Below, in pieces: positions 38,640-50,480 of a stretch of 64,000 bases of DNA (its first letter is position 1; each line of letters starts with the position of its first letter). Origin of the DNA: Vitellaria paradoxa (Eukaryota; Streptophyta; Magnoliopsida; Ericales; Sapotaceae). The DNA lies in NCBI GenBank assembly GCA_019916065.1, contig CM034239.1:36170419-36234418 (forward strand), given 5' to 3'. Under the pieces are notes generated by a model that saw nothing but the letters and a program-made list of their open reading frames with translations, did no database searches and had not been told where the DNA came from. The position numbers and the translations under genes are program-made.

Positions 38640-40500
38640 GCCATGACGCAAGTGGGTCCCCTCCTCTGATTGACGAGCTAGCCTTGTGAGGCATTACTCA
38701 GATTTGCCACCTCTTGTGACAAACTCATGATGGCTTGGGTTTAATGTCCTTGCCCACCGGATCGCTTGGACCGTTAAATAAACAACTCAAGGGAATTTTG
38801 GATTGCCAACAGAATGTTAGCCTTCTCCAATAGGTTATACTCCTCATTCTTGAAAATCCATTGTCCACGCCTCCACTTCTTCAGCCACAGTCAAATGCGT
38901 CTCCCATGTGGTAAAACTATGTGGAACTTGCTCAACACAAAACTAAGGAATTCTTCATGGCCCTTCTCGACCTCATCTTCCAATAAAAAAAAAGGGCCTC
39001 GACAGAACTTGAGTAAAGAAAGTCCATCAACTGGAATGGTTTGACTTATTAAGGAGCCCAACACCTTTCTTCCAACCCAAGAACAACCAAAGGGTTCTGA
39101 TTGTGTGTGCTCTTCAAAGTTTTGTTGATAGAGGCATAAACCTCTTTAGCCCTCATCTCCACTGAAGCCACATTTTTGATATCCAACTTCGTCATGACCA
39201 TCCTCTTACTCCTAAATGAGTAAGAAATTAGCAAGCGGATCATTGGGAATTAATAATCGAAAAAGTACCTACAATAGGATCTAATGAAAACTCTCAAGAA
39301 CTAAAGCTTCTTGTTGGAAACGATAGATCCTAAGAAATCCCTGAAGATTGAAGAGAGAGAGTTCCTTCTCGCCTAAAAAGATACTATTTATAGACATCCC
39401 ACGTGTGATAAGACACATCAGTGCTCAAAAAATAATTATGACCCTGCGAAGCATTGTCTTGTGCAAATTTTTTTGAGAAATGGCTACTAGCATCTAAAAT
39501 AATGTATGGTTTCTCCAACTTGCTACACTTGTGTGAACAGGTAAAGGAGTTATGTACGTGTACTCACTCACACGACAGCACATGTATAGAGGGGCTAATG
39601 GTGGTAACTTCTGCCGCAATCCACATGACCTGTGTTCTCTGGTGGATCCATGAGTTGGCCCTGTGAGATAAACACCTGGATCCACATCCTTGTGTGAAGT
39701 AACTGAACAGTTTGGGTACAACGTGCCTTACCTGTTGGATTACTTGAGCCTCTTGGTTACCTGTTGGACCACTTAAGCATCTTGCTTCACATCCTAAGTC
39801 CTGGGAGGACCCTTACCTGTTGGACTACTTGAGCCTCTTGCCTGACCTCCTAAGTCCTTAGAGGACCCCTTCTTCAAGCAAGCGCTTCCTTGGTGAGCCA
39901 CTTGGCCCCTCAACTCTACACTTGGGAAAAAAGCCGCCAAGCTTGGGGAGCATCTCCTCCAATGAAGACCTCACTTGGGACCATTCATGAGATCAGTGAA
40001 CTAGAGGAAAGAATTAGGGCCCGCGAAAGCCTGTCCCTTAGCTATCTATGGGATGGAGAGGCATTCCAAAACATTTAATGCAGCTGCCTTGCTGCCTATG
40101 TAATTAATGCCTTCCCCGCTACTAAATACTAGAGGGGCATGCATCTCTCCACCGTTAGGTCTCAAGGCCCGGTAATGATCTTAAACTACTGGTAAAGCAA
40201 CTCTCCAAAGCTGCTCTATCACATCAAAAATTCCCTCTTTTTGTCTCCTTCTGTACACCATAAGAAGCATTCTTAGGTTGCTTCAAGGATCCATACCAAC
40301 GTCTGTAAATATTCAAGCCCTCTCATTTTACTCCAAAAATTGAATATGCTCTCCCTTTCTAGAGCACATTCTTTCTATTGGTTGCCTGATTCTTTCTCTG
40401 TTGCCTCAGGGTGGTTCACTGAATCACTGAGAGTATTCTCCTTCACAACTTAGGAGCTCGCCATTACTCATATGAGTAGCTCCTCCAGCACACACTCATG
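38640..40500. other. Unassigned, more GC-rich repeat-like stretch
   Basis: Base composition differs from the AT-rich neighbours. Short ORFs on both strands (for example minus 39049-39243) could be retroelement remnants, but I recognise no motif. A direct-repeat array is described separately at 39727-39865. Confidence 0.35.
39727..39865. repeat. Imperfect direct repeats around TTACCTGTTGGAYYACTTGAG
   Basis: Three copies of TTACCTGTTGGA(T/C)(T/C)ACTT(G/A)AGC(C/A)TCTTG occur at about 39729, 39759 and 39809. Copies two and three are each followed by a segment ending CCTAAGTCC with GAGGACCC. Non-coding minisatellite-like structure. Confidence 0.75.
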
Positions 40501-40976
40501 ATATGCATAAAATTATTTATTTATTTTTTTTAAGTACATCAAATAATCTATGTTATTTCGTAAATACTATTTTATTGCAAAAAGTAAAAGAATAGTAAAA
40601 ATTATGAATATATAGCTGTGTTCAGGTGTCATTGGACCTAGGAAGTAGAAGAATTTGAAGCTTATTAAGATGTTCCCGCCTATCATACCTAAATGGGAAC
40701 ATACTGCATATTCATACCTGAGTTCACATGACATAAGTTCCCATATATTGTTGTAAACATCCCACCTATTGCATGACAGTATATCTTACAAATTTAGCGT
40801 ATTAGATATCAAGAATGAGACATAAATGTTCCTATGTTCTACATGGGAGGATATTGTCACGGTTTGTCCCACATCGGACAAAAATTGAGAGGTTTTGGGC
40901 CATACAAGCGAGGGTAGGCAACAACACCTAATTGCATAAGCTTTTGGGTTAGTCAAGTGCTTGGCTTGTGATAAGT

Positions 40977-41366
40977 TGATGTGGGGCGGAAGCAGATGAA
41001 TTGAACAGTTCAACAGATGGACTGTGGATTTTTTGTTTAGTCGTACAATATCTAGAAAATAACACACAGATTTGTAGAGAAAAACTCTCTCCAATAAAAT
41101 TGTATTAAATAATTAAAGTCTGCCTTCCTTCATGGATTACAATGGTTTAAATAGAAAACAAATACTAGTAAAACTAGAAATAGGAATCTTTAAAATAGGA
41201 AACTGAATAAATAAAATTAACCTTAACATAATTTAAGAATAAAAATCTTCTAAAAATAGAAAAGACTAAAATTTGACTTGCACAAAAAGTAATCTAATTC
41301 CTAAATCAAATCTTTCCATAATCTTTTCTCCTTTCCAAATATTCTGAGGCAATTCGATCTGCATCA
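40977..41366 (-). repeat. 3' LTR of the non-autonomous element
   Basis: It matches the split LTR at 41978-42167 plus 49832-50029 over its length with scattered differences. TG..CA ends; polypurine tract lies immediately to the right on the plus map. Confidence 0.8.
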
Positions 41367-41966
41367 TTCTCCCCATGTTTGAAAGAATTGTGCTTGAATT
41401 CGAACTTTCATATGCCATTGATTTTTGAGTATGGCGATATGATTTAACAATTGAGAAAAATAATTTTCCACCAAAATATTGATTGAAATCTTCACAAATT
41501 CCTCAAATTGCGTAATCAATGAATCTTTAGAAAGTCTATTTAAGAATGGATCAATGTAGGCGGATGTTGTCAACAAGATTCTATTTGTTATCTTCTTCAA
41601 CAACATTTGGCTGTTCATTGAAAACGGGTGGTTTACTCCAATCTATAATTTGATCTGGAATAGCGATTGACGTGAAAGGAAACTCATCTTCAGGAAATTC
41701 TTCATCTGAATATTTAGATTCTCTTTTTGAATACTCTTCGTTCTCTAAAGATTGAGCTAGGGATAGGTTGTGATATTGAGGTTGATCTCCGACAGCAGAA
41801 ATAGGGAACTATTGGGCCAAGGACTCAATAATATTTTCTAGCCATTGGAAACACTCCTCCCATCGCATCTCCTGTGCGACTTCATCGCGTTCAAGAACCT
41901 GCTCAATAGTGGTAACTCGCGGATAGTTACCACAACCCTTTCCGGTGTTTCGTGGTGTCATGAGCT
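41364..41966 (-). pseudogene. Internal gag-like remnant of the non-autonomous element
   Basis: Frames at 41809-42066 and 41364-41618 give, after the primer site, SELMTPRNTGKGCGNYPRVT, an Arg/Glu-rich stretch, and then a Leu/Ile-rich helix-like segment with NQWHMKVRIQ. Translation from the MTPR methionine is open for at least 50 residues. It resembles the start of a gag but has no zinc knuckle, protease, RT or integrase. Confidence 0.45.
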
Positions 41967-42178
41967 CTGATACCAACTGATGTAGGGCGGAAGCAGATGA
42001 ATCAAACAATTGAGCAGATGGACAGTGAATTTTTTGTTTAGCCTTAGAATGTCCAAAAAATAACACAGATTTGCAGAGAAAAACTTTCTCTAATAAAATT
42101 GTATTAAATAATCAAAGTCGCATTCCTTCGTGGATTACAATGGTTTAAATATAGAAAACAAACACTATCGCCTAAATG

Positions 42179-42183
42179 GTGAT
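42179..42183. repeat. Target-site duplication GTGAT, left copy
   Basis: GTGAT here and at 47440-47444 bracket the copia element exactly and lie in the codons for Gly-Asp of the interrupted LINE RT. Confidence 0.9.
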
Positions 42184-42375
42184 AGTTGAAGAAGAGAATA
42201 AGAGAGAATTGAATTCATTCTCCCTTCTCAACTATATTATTTATATACTAAAGTCTTACAATTCAAATAAGGAAATTACAATCAAATAGGAAAACGAAAT
42301 TAAGACTGATTACAAGAAAAAATAGGAAATAGAATAAACTAAGGAGATTTCCCGAATATTCTTGATATTCTAACA
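42184..42375 (-). repeat. copia 3' LTR
   Basis: 192 bp from AGTTGAAGAAGAG to GATATTCTAACA on the plus strand. It differs from the 47248 copy by six substitutions. A third copy of the same LTR lies at 59492-59683. Confidence 0.93.
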
Positions 42376-42382
42376 CGCCCCT

Positions 42383-42775
42383 TCAAGCTGGAGCATATAA
42401 ATCGAAAATGCCCAGCTTGGATAAAAGACTTTGAAACAAAGTTCGTGGTAGCGGTTTGGTAAGAAGATCTGCCAATTGCGAAGAGGATCGAACAAATGGA
42501 GTAGTCAACTCTTTGCGAAGCAACAAATCACGAATAAAGTGGCAGTCAACTTCAATATACTTCGTGCGCTCATGAAACACAGGATTATTGGCGATGAAGA
42601 TGGCTGCCTGATTGTCACAATGCATAGCCATAAGGGCAGGAATATCAAGACCAAAATCATGTAGAAGAGAGCAAACCCAGAGCATCTCCGAGGCAGTGTG
42701 GGCCATGGCACGATACTCAGCTTCAGCACTTGAACGAGCTACAATCTGCTGTTTTTTATTATGCCAAGTAACCAA
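42383..42775 (-). pseudogene. copia RNase H domain
   Basis: The 130-residue frame holds IVARSSAEAEYRAMA, MHCDNQAAI, the TKYIEVDCHFIRD segment and LADLLTKPLP, the standard copia RNase H order. It is separated from the RT frame by a stop near 42824. Confidence 0.92.
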
Positions 42776-42823
42776 ATTACCACCAATAAAGGTACAATAT
42801 CCTGAGGTTGAGCGTTGATCAAC

Positions 42824-43831
42824 TCAATTGCCAACCCAATCCGCATCACTATAACTAGTGATAGATAGGGAGGAAGAAGGACGATATAGAAAGCTATGAG
42901 CAGGAGCTTGTTTTAGATATCTGAGAATTCGGCAAACAGCCTCGTAATGTGGACGACGAGGATTATGCATAAATTGGCTGACTACCCCCACAGCGTAGGT
43001 GATATCGGGATGAGTAACAGTGAGATAAATAAGTTTTCCCACAAGGCGACGATAACGACTGATATCAGAAAAGGGTTCGCCCGAAGTAGCATCCAATTTA
43101 GTAGAAAAGTCCATAGGAGTGTCAGCAGGATGAGCACCTAGAAGGCCAGTGTCAGAGAGCAAATCTAAAACATACTTGTGCTGACAAAGGGAAATACCTT
43201 GGGAAGAGCGTGCAATCTCAATACCGAGAAAGTAGCAAAGACGGCCAAGATCTTTAGTATGAAATTGAGTAGATAGATAGTGTTTCAAGGCCACAATGCC
43301 TGAGGGATCATCACCAGAAATAATAATGTCATTCACATACACAATCAATACTATAGTGCCGGAAAAGGTACGACGTATGAATACTGAATGATCAGCAGTA
43401 GAACGAGTATATCCCACAGCAAGAAGAGCAGAGCTGAAACGATCAAACCAAGCGCGAGGAGATTGCTTCAGTCCATGTAAGGCACGCCGTAAGCGACACA
43501 CAAGATGTTCACTGCCAGGAATGCTATAACCAGGGGGTTGGTCCATATAGACTTCCTCCTGAAGTTCTCCATGGAGAAAAGCATTCTTAATATCAAGCTG
43601 GTATAAGGGCCAAGAACGATAGACTGCAACAGCAAGAAGAATCTGAACAGAATTAATGCGAGCAACGGGAGAGAAGGTTTTAGAGTAGTCAACACCGTAG
43701 GTCTGAGTATAACCTTTAGCAACCAATTGAGCCTTAAGATGTTCAACAAAGCCATCGGGAAGATACTTAACATTATAAACCCAGCGACAGCCAACAGTTT
43801 GTTTCCCGGTGGGAAGAGGTGTGAGTTCCAC
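42824..43831 (-). pseudogene. copia reverse transcriptase with YVND instead of YVDD
   Basis: The 335-residue frame begins in the RVT_2 domain (GCRWVYNVKY, QLDIKNAFLHGEL, LHGLKQSPRAWF) and runs to the SYSDADWVGN block. At the catalytic site it reads LIVYVNDIIISG: the first Asp of the metal-binding pair is Asn. The rest of the domain is well preserved, which implies late decay. Confidence 0.92.
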
Positions 43832-43869
43832 GTCTGATTCTGATGGAGAGCATGCATTTCTTCATCCAT

Positions 43870-45117
43870 TGCGTGTTTTCCACCCAAGAATAGATAAGGC
43901 CTGTTTATGGGAAGTGGGAACGGAAATAGAAGAGAGAGCACAAACAAAGGAAGAGAGAAAAGGAGAAAGCCGATGATAAGAAACAAAATTAGTAATGGGA
44001 TGGCGAGTGCAAGTGCGCGTACCTTTCCGTAAAGCAATAAGTAACTCAGTAGATGAAGAAGTAGGTACCTCAGACAAAGTGGTAGAATCAGCCGGTAAGG
44101 AAAGGATAACCTTCCTATCTCAATCGCGTCGGTAAACTTGCTGTGGAGGAGCAGGAGACTCAGATATAGTGGCAGGAGCAGGAATTGGAGACGGAACAGA
44201 TGGTGTGGACATGGGGGGGAATCTAAGATAGAGTCGGGAGAAGAAGAGAGAGGCAGAGGAACATATGTGGAGGATAGAGGAGCAGGAAGGGTAGGAGAAG
44301 TCGCCCCCTCACTAGAAACAATAAGATCTGAGGACAAGGAGTCTCCACAAGGTGAAAAGAAAGCAGTGGACTCAAAATAAGTAACGTCAGCACTGACAAA
44401 GTAATGATGAGAAGTGGGGTGGTAACAACGATAGCCTTTTTGAGTGCGGGAATATCCTAAGAAAACACACTTACAAGAGCGAGGTGAGAGCTTATCTTGA
44501 TTAGGGTCAAGAATATGAACAAATGCAACACATCCAAAAACACGAGGAGCCAGAGAAAAAGGGGCCCGAGTTGGGTGCAGAATAGAAAATGGGGATTGAT
44601 TGGACAAAACTGGTGTGGGTACCCTATTAATAAGATAGCAGGCAGTGAGGACAGCATCGGCCCAAAAAGTTTTAGGAACATGCATGTGAAACATCAAAGT
44701 GCAAGCAACATCTAACAAGTGACGATGTTTGCATTCAGCAACACCGTTTTGTTGAGAAGTGTGAGGACAGGTGGTTTGATGAATAATGCCCTTATCAATG
44801 CAAAAGGTCTTAACAATATTCTGAATATATTCTAAGGCATTATCTGAACGAAAAATTTTAATTTTCCGGTCAAATTGAGTACAAATTTCATTATAAAAGT
44901 GAGAAATAATAGAAGGTAAATCAGATCACTGTTTCATTAAAAAAATCCAAGTCATACGAGAAAAGTCATCAACAAATATCACAAAATAAGAAAAACCATT
45001 AACACTCTTAAAACGGGAAGGACCCCAAACATCTGTATGAACGACAGCAAAAGGTTCTGACTCTCGACTAATATTACGACTACGAAAAGAACTACGGTGA
45101 TGCTTGCCAAGCTTCAT
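43870..45117 (-). pseudogene. copia integrase, broken into frames
   Basis: The catalytic-core start is in 44926-45117 (VHTDVWGPS, FVIFVDDFSRMTW). The C-terminal part is in the frame ending near 44230 (TFWADAVLTACYLINRVP, FGCVAFVHI, KCVFLGYSRTQKGYRCYHP). A stop just below 44926 and a shift near 44100 split the frame; the hydrophobic Leu-rich continuation down to 43468 is an out-of-frame artefact. Confidence 0.85.
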
Positions 45118-45757
45118 ATTCTAGACTTGACACTGGACTCAAATTTGGAACAATTAACTTTAACCTATTAAGACGAGGATGACCCAGACGAAGATACCAC
45201 TGAAGAGGAGAAACAGAAGTGTGAAGAGCTGTAGAATTCATGTGCTCTGGGGGACGATTACGATCAAGATAATAAAAGCCATCCTTTTCATGCCCCGAAC
45301 CAATCATTCTCTTCGTCTTGAGGTCCTGTACAACACAAGTAGGAAAGAGAGTTATGGAACAATTTAAAAATTTGGTCAGTTGACTAACAGAGAGTAAATT
45401 AAAAGGAAATTGAGGTACATAAAGACTGGAAAAGAGATTAAGGGAAGAAGAGGGCCGAAGGGTCCCTTTACCAGACACAGGATGAGAGAAGCCATCAGCT
45501 AACACAATATTATGATGAATGGTACTAAAATCAGAGAATAAAGAAGAATTACCAGACATATGTGAGCTGGCGCCCGAATCGATGATCCAAGCAGGAGAAG
45601 ATGAGGCTACAAGAGCTGGATTACCTGAGTTGGCCAAGGTAGCAGTAGAAGCAGGAGAGTGTGAAACACGCAAGGATTGAATAAGCTCCTGAAGCTGTGA
45701 TGAGCTTAGGGTAAATGTCTCCTGAGGATCAGATGTGGTAACTCCAGTAGTAGGCAC
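45092..45757 (-). pseudogene. copia protease and GAG-pre-integrase region
   Basis: The aspartic protease site is WIIDSGASSHM; the GAG-pre-integrase segment WYLRLGHPRLNRLK is near the end of the frame. A stop before the integrase core interrupts the polyprotein. Confidence 0.88.
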
Positions 45758-45835
45758 CTATAGTGACGGAGCTGAACCATCAGATACGACACAATCAGAG
45801 ACATGATGTGCTTGTTCAGGTTTCCCATACTTCTT

Positions 45836-46703
45836 CTAATAGTAAGGCTCTGTATGATTTGTGCCACCACAAAAGTTACACTTGCGGTCACCTCTATTAC
45901 TAGGAGCCTGTTCACCTCGAGAACCACCACGATTGTTACGTCCACCACGGGAGCCACGAGAATTACCTTGAGAGGTATCTCCACGACCATGACTAACAAG
46001 TGCAGAGGAATCAATAGATGGTGAGGACTGATCATTAGTCATAGTTGAGTGACTGCCTAAAGATGATCGCTGTATACGAGCATAAGTAGTAGTAGCAGTA
46101 GGCAAGGTTTCACTTGCTAGAATTTGATCCTTAAATCCTAAGGCCAGATAAGAAATTGGCAATCATAAATTCCTCCCAATACTTTTTTTGCTGTGTCAAA
46201 TCCTCAGTAAATGGTCTGTATTGTAGCAACTGTTCCCATAAGCCTTTCAAATGACTGTAATAATCAAACAAGGATCTTTCTCCTTCTTTTGCAGAGAACA
46301 TCTGTTCATACAACTCATAGACCCAATAAATATTGCTCTTTTGTGAGTAAGACTCAGCAAGACAATCCCAAATCTTCTTAGAAGAATCACAGAACTCAAC
46401 AGTGGTGGCAACTGAATCCTCCATACTGTGCCAAAGTAAACCCATAACAATTGCATCCTCACTCATCCAGATACGATATTGAGAATCAGTAGAAGAGGGT
46501 GGCTCATCGGTGATATACTGTAGTTTATCTTTCCCTCGAAGAAAGGTTTTTACGGCGTGTGCCCAACTCAAGTAATTCATGCCATTCAATTTTTTAGGTG
46601 TAATAGAACGGGGAACATCATCAGCTTTGAGAAACACAGATTGAGGCATGATAGTAACAGACTCTGTATTTTCGGATTTTGACATAATAATCGGCAGAAA
46701 CAA
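45836..46703 (-). pseudogene. copia gag, one frameshift
   Basis: The frame 46131-46703 carries the gag domain (KLNGMNYLSWAHAVKTFLRG, KKIWDCLAESY, YWVYELYEQM). It continues in another frame at 45836-46162 with an Arg/Gly-rich stretch and the knuckle CNFCGGTNHTEPYY, where the final Cys of C-X2-C-X4-H-X4-C is Tyr. A stop follows immediately. Confidence 0.88.
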
Positions 46704-47247
46704 ACCACAAAACTAGCACAGTCGTCAAGAAGCCAAACCAATTGAAAGAAACAAACCTCTACTGTTAAAAAACAGTGCTTGGCAACAAGATCAATGACCA
46801 GCAAGAAACGAAAGCAGATCAACATATCAATGACCAGCGAGAAACGAAGTCAGCGAGAAGAACAACCAATGACCAGGCGACGAATAGGAGGAAGAGGGCT
46901 GTGCTGGATTCAAATCATCAAGGCACCAAGCAGGGAGGCTCGCCTACATCAGGCGATCACCACCCAAAGACGTCGGAGGGTTGCCGGAGAGGCACGCGCC
47001 AAAAAGGCTGAGGCGCGTGAGACTTACAGCAGCGGCAATAGGCAGCGCGTGTGGTCGCGTCCGGCACTTTCCGGCGACGATCTTCAGTCGGAGTGTTTGC
47101 CGGTGACAGGCAACTCTCCTGGTATGCTAGACGACCAACGCCGACGATCGGAAGGTTGGTTTCTAGTGAAGCACAATGACGGCAGCAATGGACGCTAGAC
47201 TAGGTTTTTTTTTTTTTTTCTTGGGATCAAAGGCTACTCTGATACTA

Positions 47248-47439
47248 AGTTGAAGAAGAGAATAAGAGAGAATTGAATTCATTCTCCCTTCTCAACTATA
47301 TTATTTATATACTAAAGTCTTACAATTCAAATAAGGAAATTACACTCAAATAAGAAAACGAAATTAAGAATGATTACAAGAGAAAATAGGAAATAGAATA
47401 AACTAAGGAGATTTCTAGAATATTCTTGATATTCTAACA
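47248..47439 (-). repeat. copia 5' LTR
   Basis: 192 bp, same ends as the 42184 copy. The PBS complement at 47236-47247 reads ACTCTGATACTA where GCTCTGATACCA is expected. Confidence 0.93.
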
Positions 47440-47516
47440 GTGATAAAGCCCTCGGACCAGAGGGATGAACCATCGCCTTCTTCCAAAACTACTAACAAAT
47501 TCTTAAGGAAGACCTG

Positions 47517-49682
47517 TTGTTTGTGTTTGGAGAATTTCACAACAGCTGCAGATTTGTCCGAAGTATGAACTCAACCTTCATCGCATTAATTCCTAAGAAG
47601 AATGGAGCTGTGGAACTAAAAGACTTCAGGCCTATCAGTCTAGTGGGAGCTGTTTACAAGCTGCTATCAAAGGTCCTAGCTAACAGGCTGAAACAGGTAA
47701 TAGATAGCCTCATATCTGACTCTCAGCATGCTATTGTTAGGGGCAGACAGATTTTGGATGCCATCCTTATAACAAATGAGGTTCTGCACTCAAGAATTAA
47801 AAGCAAAGGTGTTGATTTAATTTGCAAACTGGATATTAAAAAAGCTTTTGATCATATCAACTGGAATTTCTTGCTTTATCTGCTGCGAAGAATGGGGTTT
47901 GGTGATAGATGGTGTCAATGGATTAATTGGTGTATCTCAACTGCCAGCTTTTCTGTTTTGATTAATGGCTCTCCTGAAGCTTCTTTCCTTCCTCTCGGGG
48001 TTTAAGACAAGGTGATCCCTTATCACATTTTCTTTTCATTTTAATAATGGAGGTCCTCAGCGGGATGCTGAATAAGGTTGAGCAGGCTGGTTACATTGAG
48101 GGCTTTCCTGTGTTAACCAGCAACAGGAGCATCAGTGTCTCGCACCTCCTGTTTGCAGATGACTCCATTGTCTTCTGTGGTGCTGATTTGTTACAGTTAG
48201 GCCATCTTCGTTGCATTCTATTGGGTTTTGAAGTGTGTCACAGGCCTTAAGATCAACCTCATCAAATCTGAGGTCCTGCCAGTGAGAATTAATTATGATA
48301 TCGAGGATTTTGTTGTAGTCCTAGGCTGTAAAATTAGCTCTCTACCTACTGTTTACTTGGGTATGATTCTAGGAACCAATTTCAGGTCAAAACAATCTGG
48401 GAACCAGTGATTGAGAGGTGCAGAACCAGGTTGGCTGAGTGGAAAATTATTATTTATCAACGGGGGCGAGGATCACATTGATTAAGAGTGTTCTCTCCAA
48501 TCTCCCCACCTATTTTCTTTCCCTTTTCCCAACCCCTGTGAGTGTTCTAAAGGAAATGGAAAGGTTGCAAAGAAATTTATTTGGGGTAGGAGTGAAGGTG
48601 TCTTCAAGCACAATTTCGTGGAATGGAAAGTAGTGTGCAACCCTATACAAATGGGGGGAGCTGGAATTAGGCAACTGAAGCTGCATAATGAAGCACTCAT
48701 GGGGAAGTGGTTTTGGAGATTTGCTCATGAAGACTTTTGTCTATGGAAGAGATTGATTGTGACCAAATATGGGGGGCTGAAAAAGGTGGCTAGACATCTG
48801 CTGCAGGTTCCTTCTCTTTTGGTGCTAGTTTATGGAGATGTATAAGGAAGAATTGGCCCAGATTTGTCAATTGTTTATCTTGGAAGGTGGGAAAGGGGGG
48901 ATAGGACTCTGTTTTGGAAACACAACTGGATGGTAGGGGGTTGTCTTTCTGAAGTTTTCCCTAAAATTTATGCAATTGCAATTGACAAGAACACCTTGGT
49001 CTCAGATTATAATATTGGATCTGACACAAATAGAGTCTGGAATGTTCAGCTACGAAGGAGTCTAAATGATTGAGAATTGGATAGCTTCACGACAATGATG
49101 GAATTACTCTGTTCTTTTCCAATGGAAGACACGACAGATGTTTTGAGCTGGAAGCAATCCACGCATGAAGAATTTTCAGTAAAATCCTTTTATCTGTTCT
49201 TACAAAAAGGAGAGAAGGATATCTTCCCTTGGATGACTTTATGGAAGGCCCCTATTCCTACAATGGTCACTTTTTTCTCTTGCTGTGCTTTGAGGGGAAG
49301 GATTTTGACTATGGACAATCTAAAGCAAAGGGGTTACTCCATCATTAATAGATGCTCATTATGCCTCAGACATAAGGAATCTATTAATCACCTGTTCATC
49401 CATTATGGTTGGGTCACCGAAATATGGAGTTTAATTCTTTCATGCTTTGGCATTCAAATGTGTTTTCCTGCTAACTTAAAAAGCTTTCTTTTAGCTTGGT
49501 GGGGACAACCTATGAGTAAGAGGAAGAGGAAGATTTGGAATACGATCTCTTATTGCCTTTTTTGGTTGATTTGGAAGAAACGCAATAGGAGAATTTTTGA
49601 CAACACAGAGCAGACTGTTTTGCATTTCAAAGTGTATACCTTTGTTGTTTGTTTAGTTGGGTTGAAGAAGGAAAAGAGTTAG
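47517..49682 (+). pseudogene. LINE reverse transcriptase and zf-RVT domain, frameshifted
   Basis: RT motifs in order: [47 protein letters not shown], then LLFADDSIVFC (48120-48180) with the FADD active site, and VYLGMILG. The C-terminal segment has APIPTMVTFFSCCALRGRIL and CSLCLRHKESINHLFIHY, the zf-RVT signature. At least four stops or shifts (near 48005, 48408, 48840, 49073) interrupt it. Confidence 0.9.
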
Positions 49683-50480
49683 ATCTTAGCTTCTTTCTAT
49701 TTTTTATAGCTAGCATGAAATAAGCAGGGGGTAGATGTAATTTGCTCTTTACCTTGGCATCCGTTCAATGCTATTAATAATACTTACTTATCTTTTCCAA
49801 AAAAAAAAAAAAAAATAGAAAATAAACACTAGTAAAACTAGGAATAGGAATCGTCAAAATAGAAAACCAAATAAATAAAATTAATTTAACATAATTAAGG
49901 AATAAAAATCTTCTAAAAATGGAAAAAGGCTAAAATTAACTTGCACAAAAAGTAATCTAATTTTCAAATCAAATCTTTCCATAATCTTCTTTCCTTTTCA
50001 AATATTCTGATGCAATTTGGTTTGCATCACAAGTGTTATTAGAACGGCTCAATTTCTAATCTAATTTCACACCAAGTGCTTGAGAGTAAGAGTAGATAGA
50101 GTGGTCTGACTTGCTTTAAGAGCAGAGTGGATTTAGGTGGAAGAGTCTCGTAGCTCGTCCAACATCAGACAAAAATTGGGAGGTCTTGTGCCATACAAGT
50201 GAGGACAAGCAGCACCATCTAATAGCTTAAACTTTTGGGTCAAAATGGAAAGTGCTTGGCTGATGACAATATGATACAGACATTTAAAAGCATCTCAAGG
50301 TCGGACACACTTAGTTTGAATTTGTAAGGGTTCTATTGGCCAAATTAAGAAATTGACTAAAATTTTTGTGTGTCTTTGATGCTGTTGTTCTGCCAACGAT
50401 GTGTAGTACAGTGACTGAGCAATATAACTTGCATATTGGTTAATATAGTTTATAGAAACTATTTTATTTGAATGAAGATA

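Larger units (their letters stand above)
42184..47439 (-). mobile_element. Nearly complete Ty1/copia retrotransposon (5,256 bp), innermost layer
   Basis: The LTRs (42184-42375 and 47248-47439, 192 bp each) differ at six positions, about 3%, so insertion is recent on an evolutionary scale. Perfect 5-bp target duplications (GTGAT) flank it. PPT (minus TGAAGGGGCG) abuts the left LTR and a PBS with one changed base abuts the right. Minus-strand order is gag, protease, integrase, RT, RNase H. Frameshifts and stops divide pol, the gag zinc knuckle lacks its last Cys, and the RT YVDD is YVND, so this copy is dead. Confidence 0.95.
42168..49814 (+). mobile_element. 5'-truncated L1-type LINE, third layer of the nest
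   Basis: The target duplication is ATAGAAAACAAACACTA at 42151-42167 and ATAGAAAATAAACACTA at 49815-49831 (16/17). The LINE starts inside the RT coding region; removing the copia insertion joins ..LNGD to KALGPEG, the conserved block before the RT core. The RT core lies at 47517-48400 and the C-terminal zf-RVT domain at about 49080-49600. A poly(A) tail ends at 49814. Stops and frameshifts break the frame in several places, so it is not active. Confidence 0.9.
40977..50029 (-). mobile_element. Short non-autonomous LTR retrotransposon, second layer of the nest
   Basis: The LTRs are 40977-41366 (390 bp) and 41978-50029 (the second split by a LINE insertion). Both begin TGATGT(G/A)GGGCGGAAGCAG and end GCATCA. 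PPT (minus: ATGGGGAGAA) is next to 41366 and a PBS (GCTCTGATACCA, 41964-41975) is next to 41978, fixing minus orientation. Flanks TAAGT and CAAGT agree at 4/5. The internal region is only ~611 bp and holds a gag-like frame beginning MTPRNTGKG, followed by a Glu-rich segment, but no pol. It must have moved with enzymes from another element. Confidence 0.8.
40855..50265 (+). mobile_element. TRIM-like element, outermost layer of a four-level nest
   Basis: Direct repeats at about 40862-40971 and 50155-50264 share CACATCGGACAAAAATTG/AACATCAGACAAAAATTG, GCCATACAAG and AAGTGCTTGGCT. After the left repeat, and split by the next insertion, comes a degraded primer-binding site (AGTGTTATTAGAACGGCTC, resembling TGGTATCAGAGCGGCTC). 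Without its insertions the element would be only about 0.4 kb, which fits a TRIM. It encodes nothing. Exact ends are uncertain. Confidence 0.55.

Noticed and set aside
39727..39865. CRISPR-like array
   Set aside because: Three imperfect repeats with partly repeated spacers in plant nuclear DNA; a minisatellite is the right reading.
43468..44230. Long Leu-rich C-terminal part of the 416-aa copia frame
   Set aside because: Beyond the integrase motifs the frame is shifted; the hydrophobic stretch is an artefact, not a membrane protein.
46775..47198. Plus-strand ORFs beside the copia 5' LTR
   Set aside because: They lie antisense in the untranslated leader of the element and show no domain.
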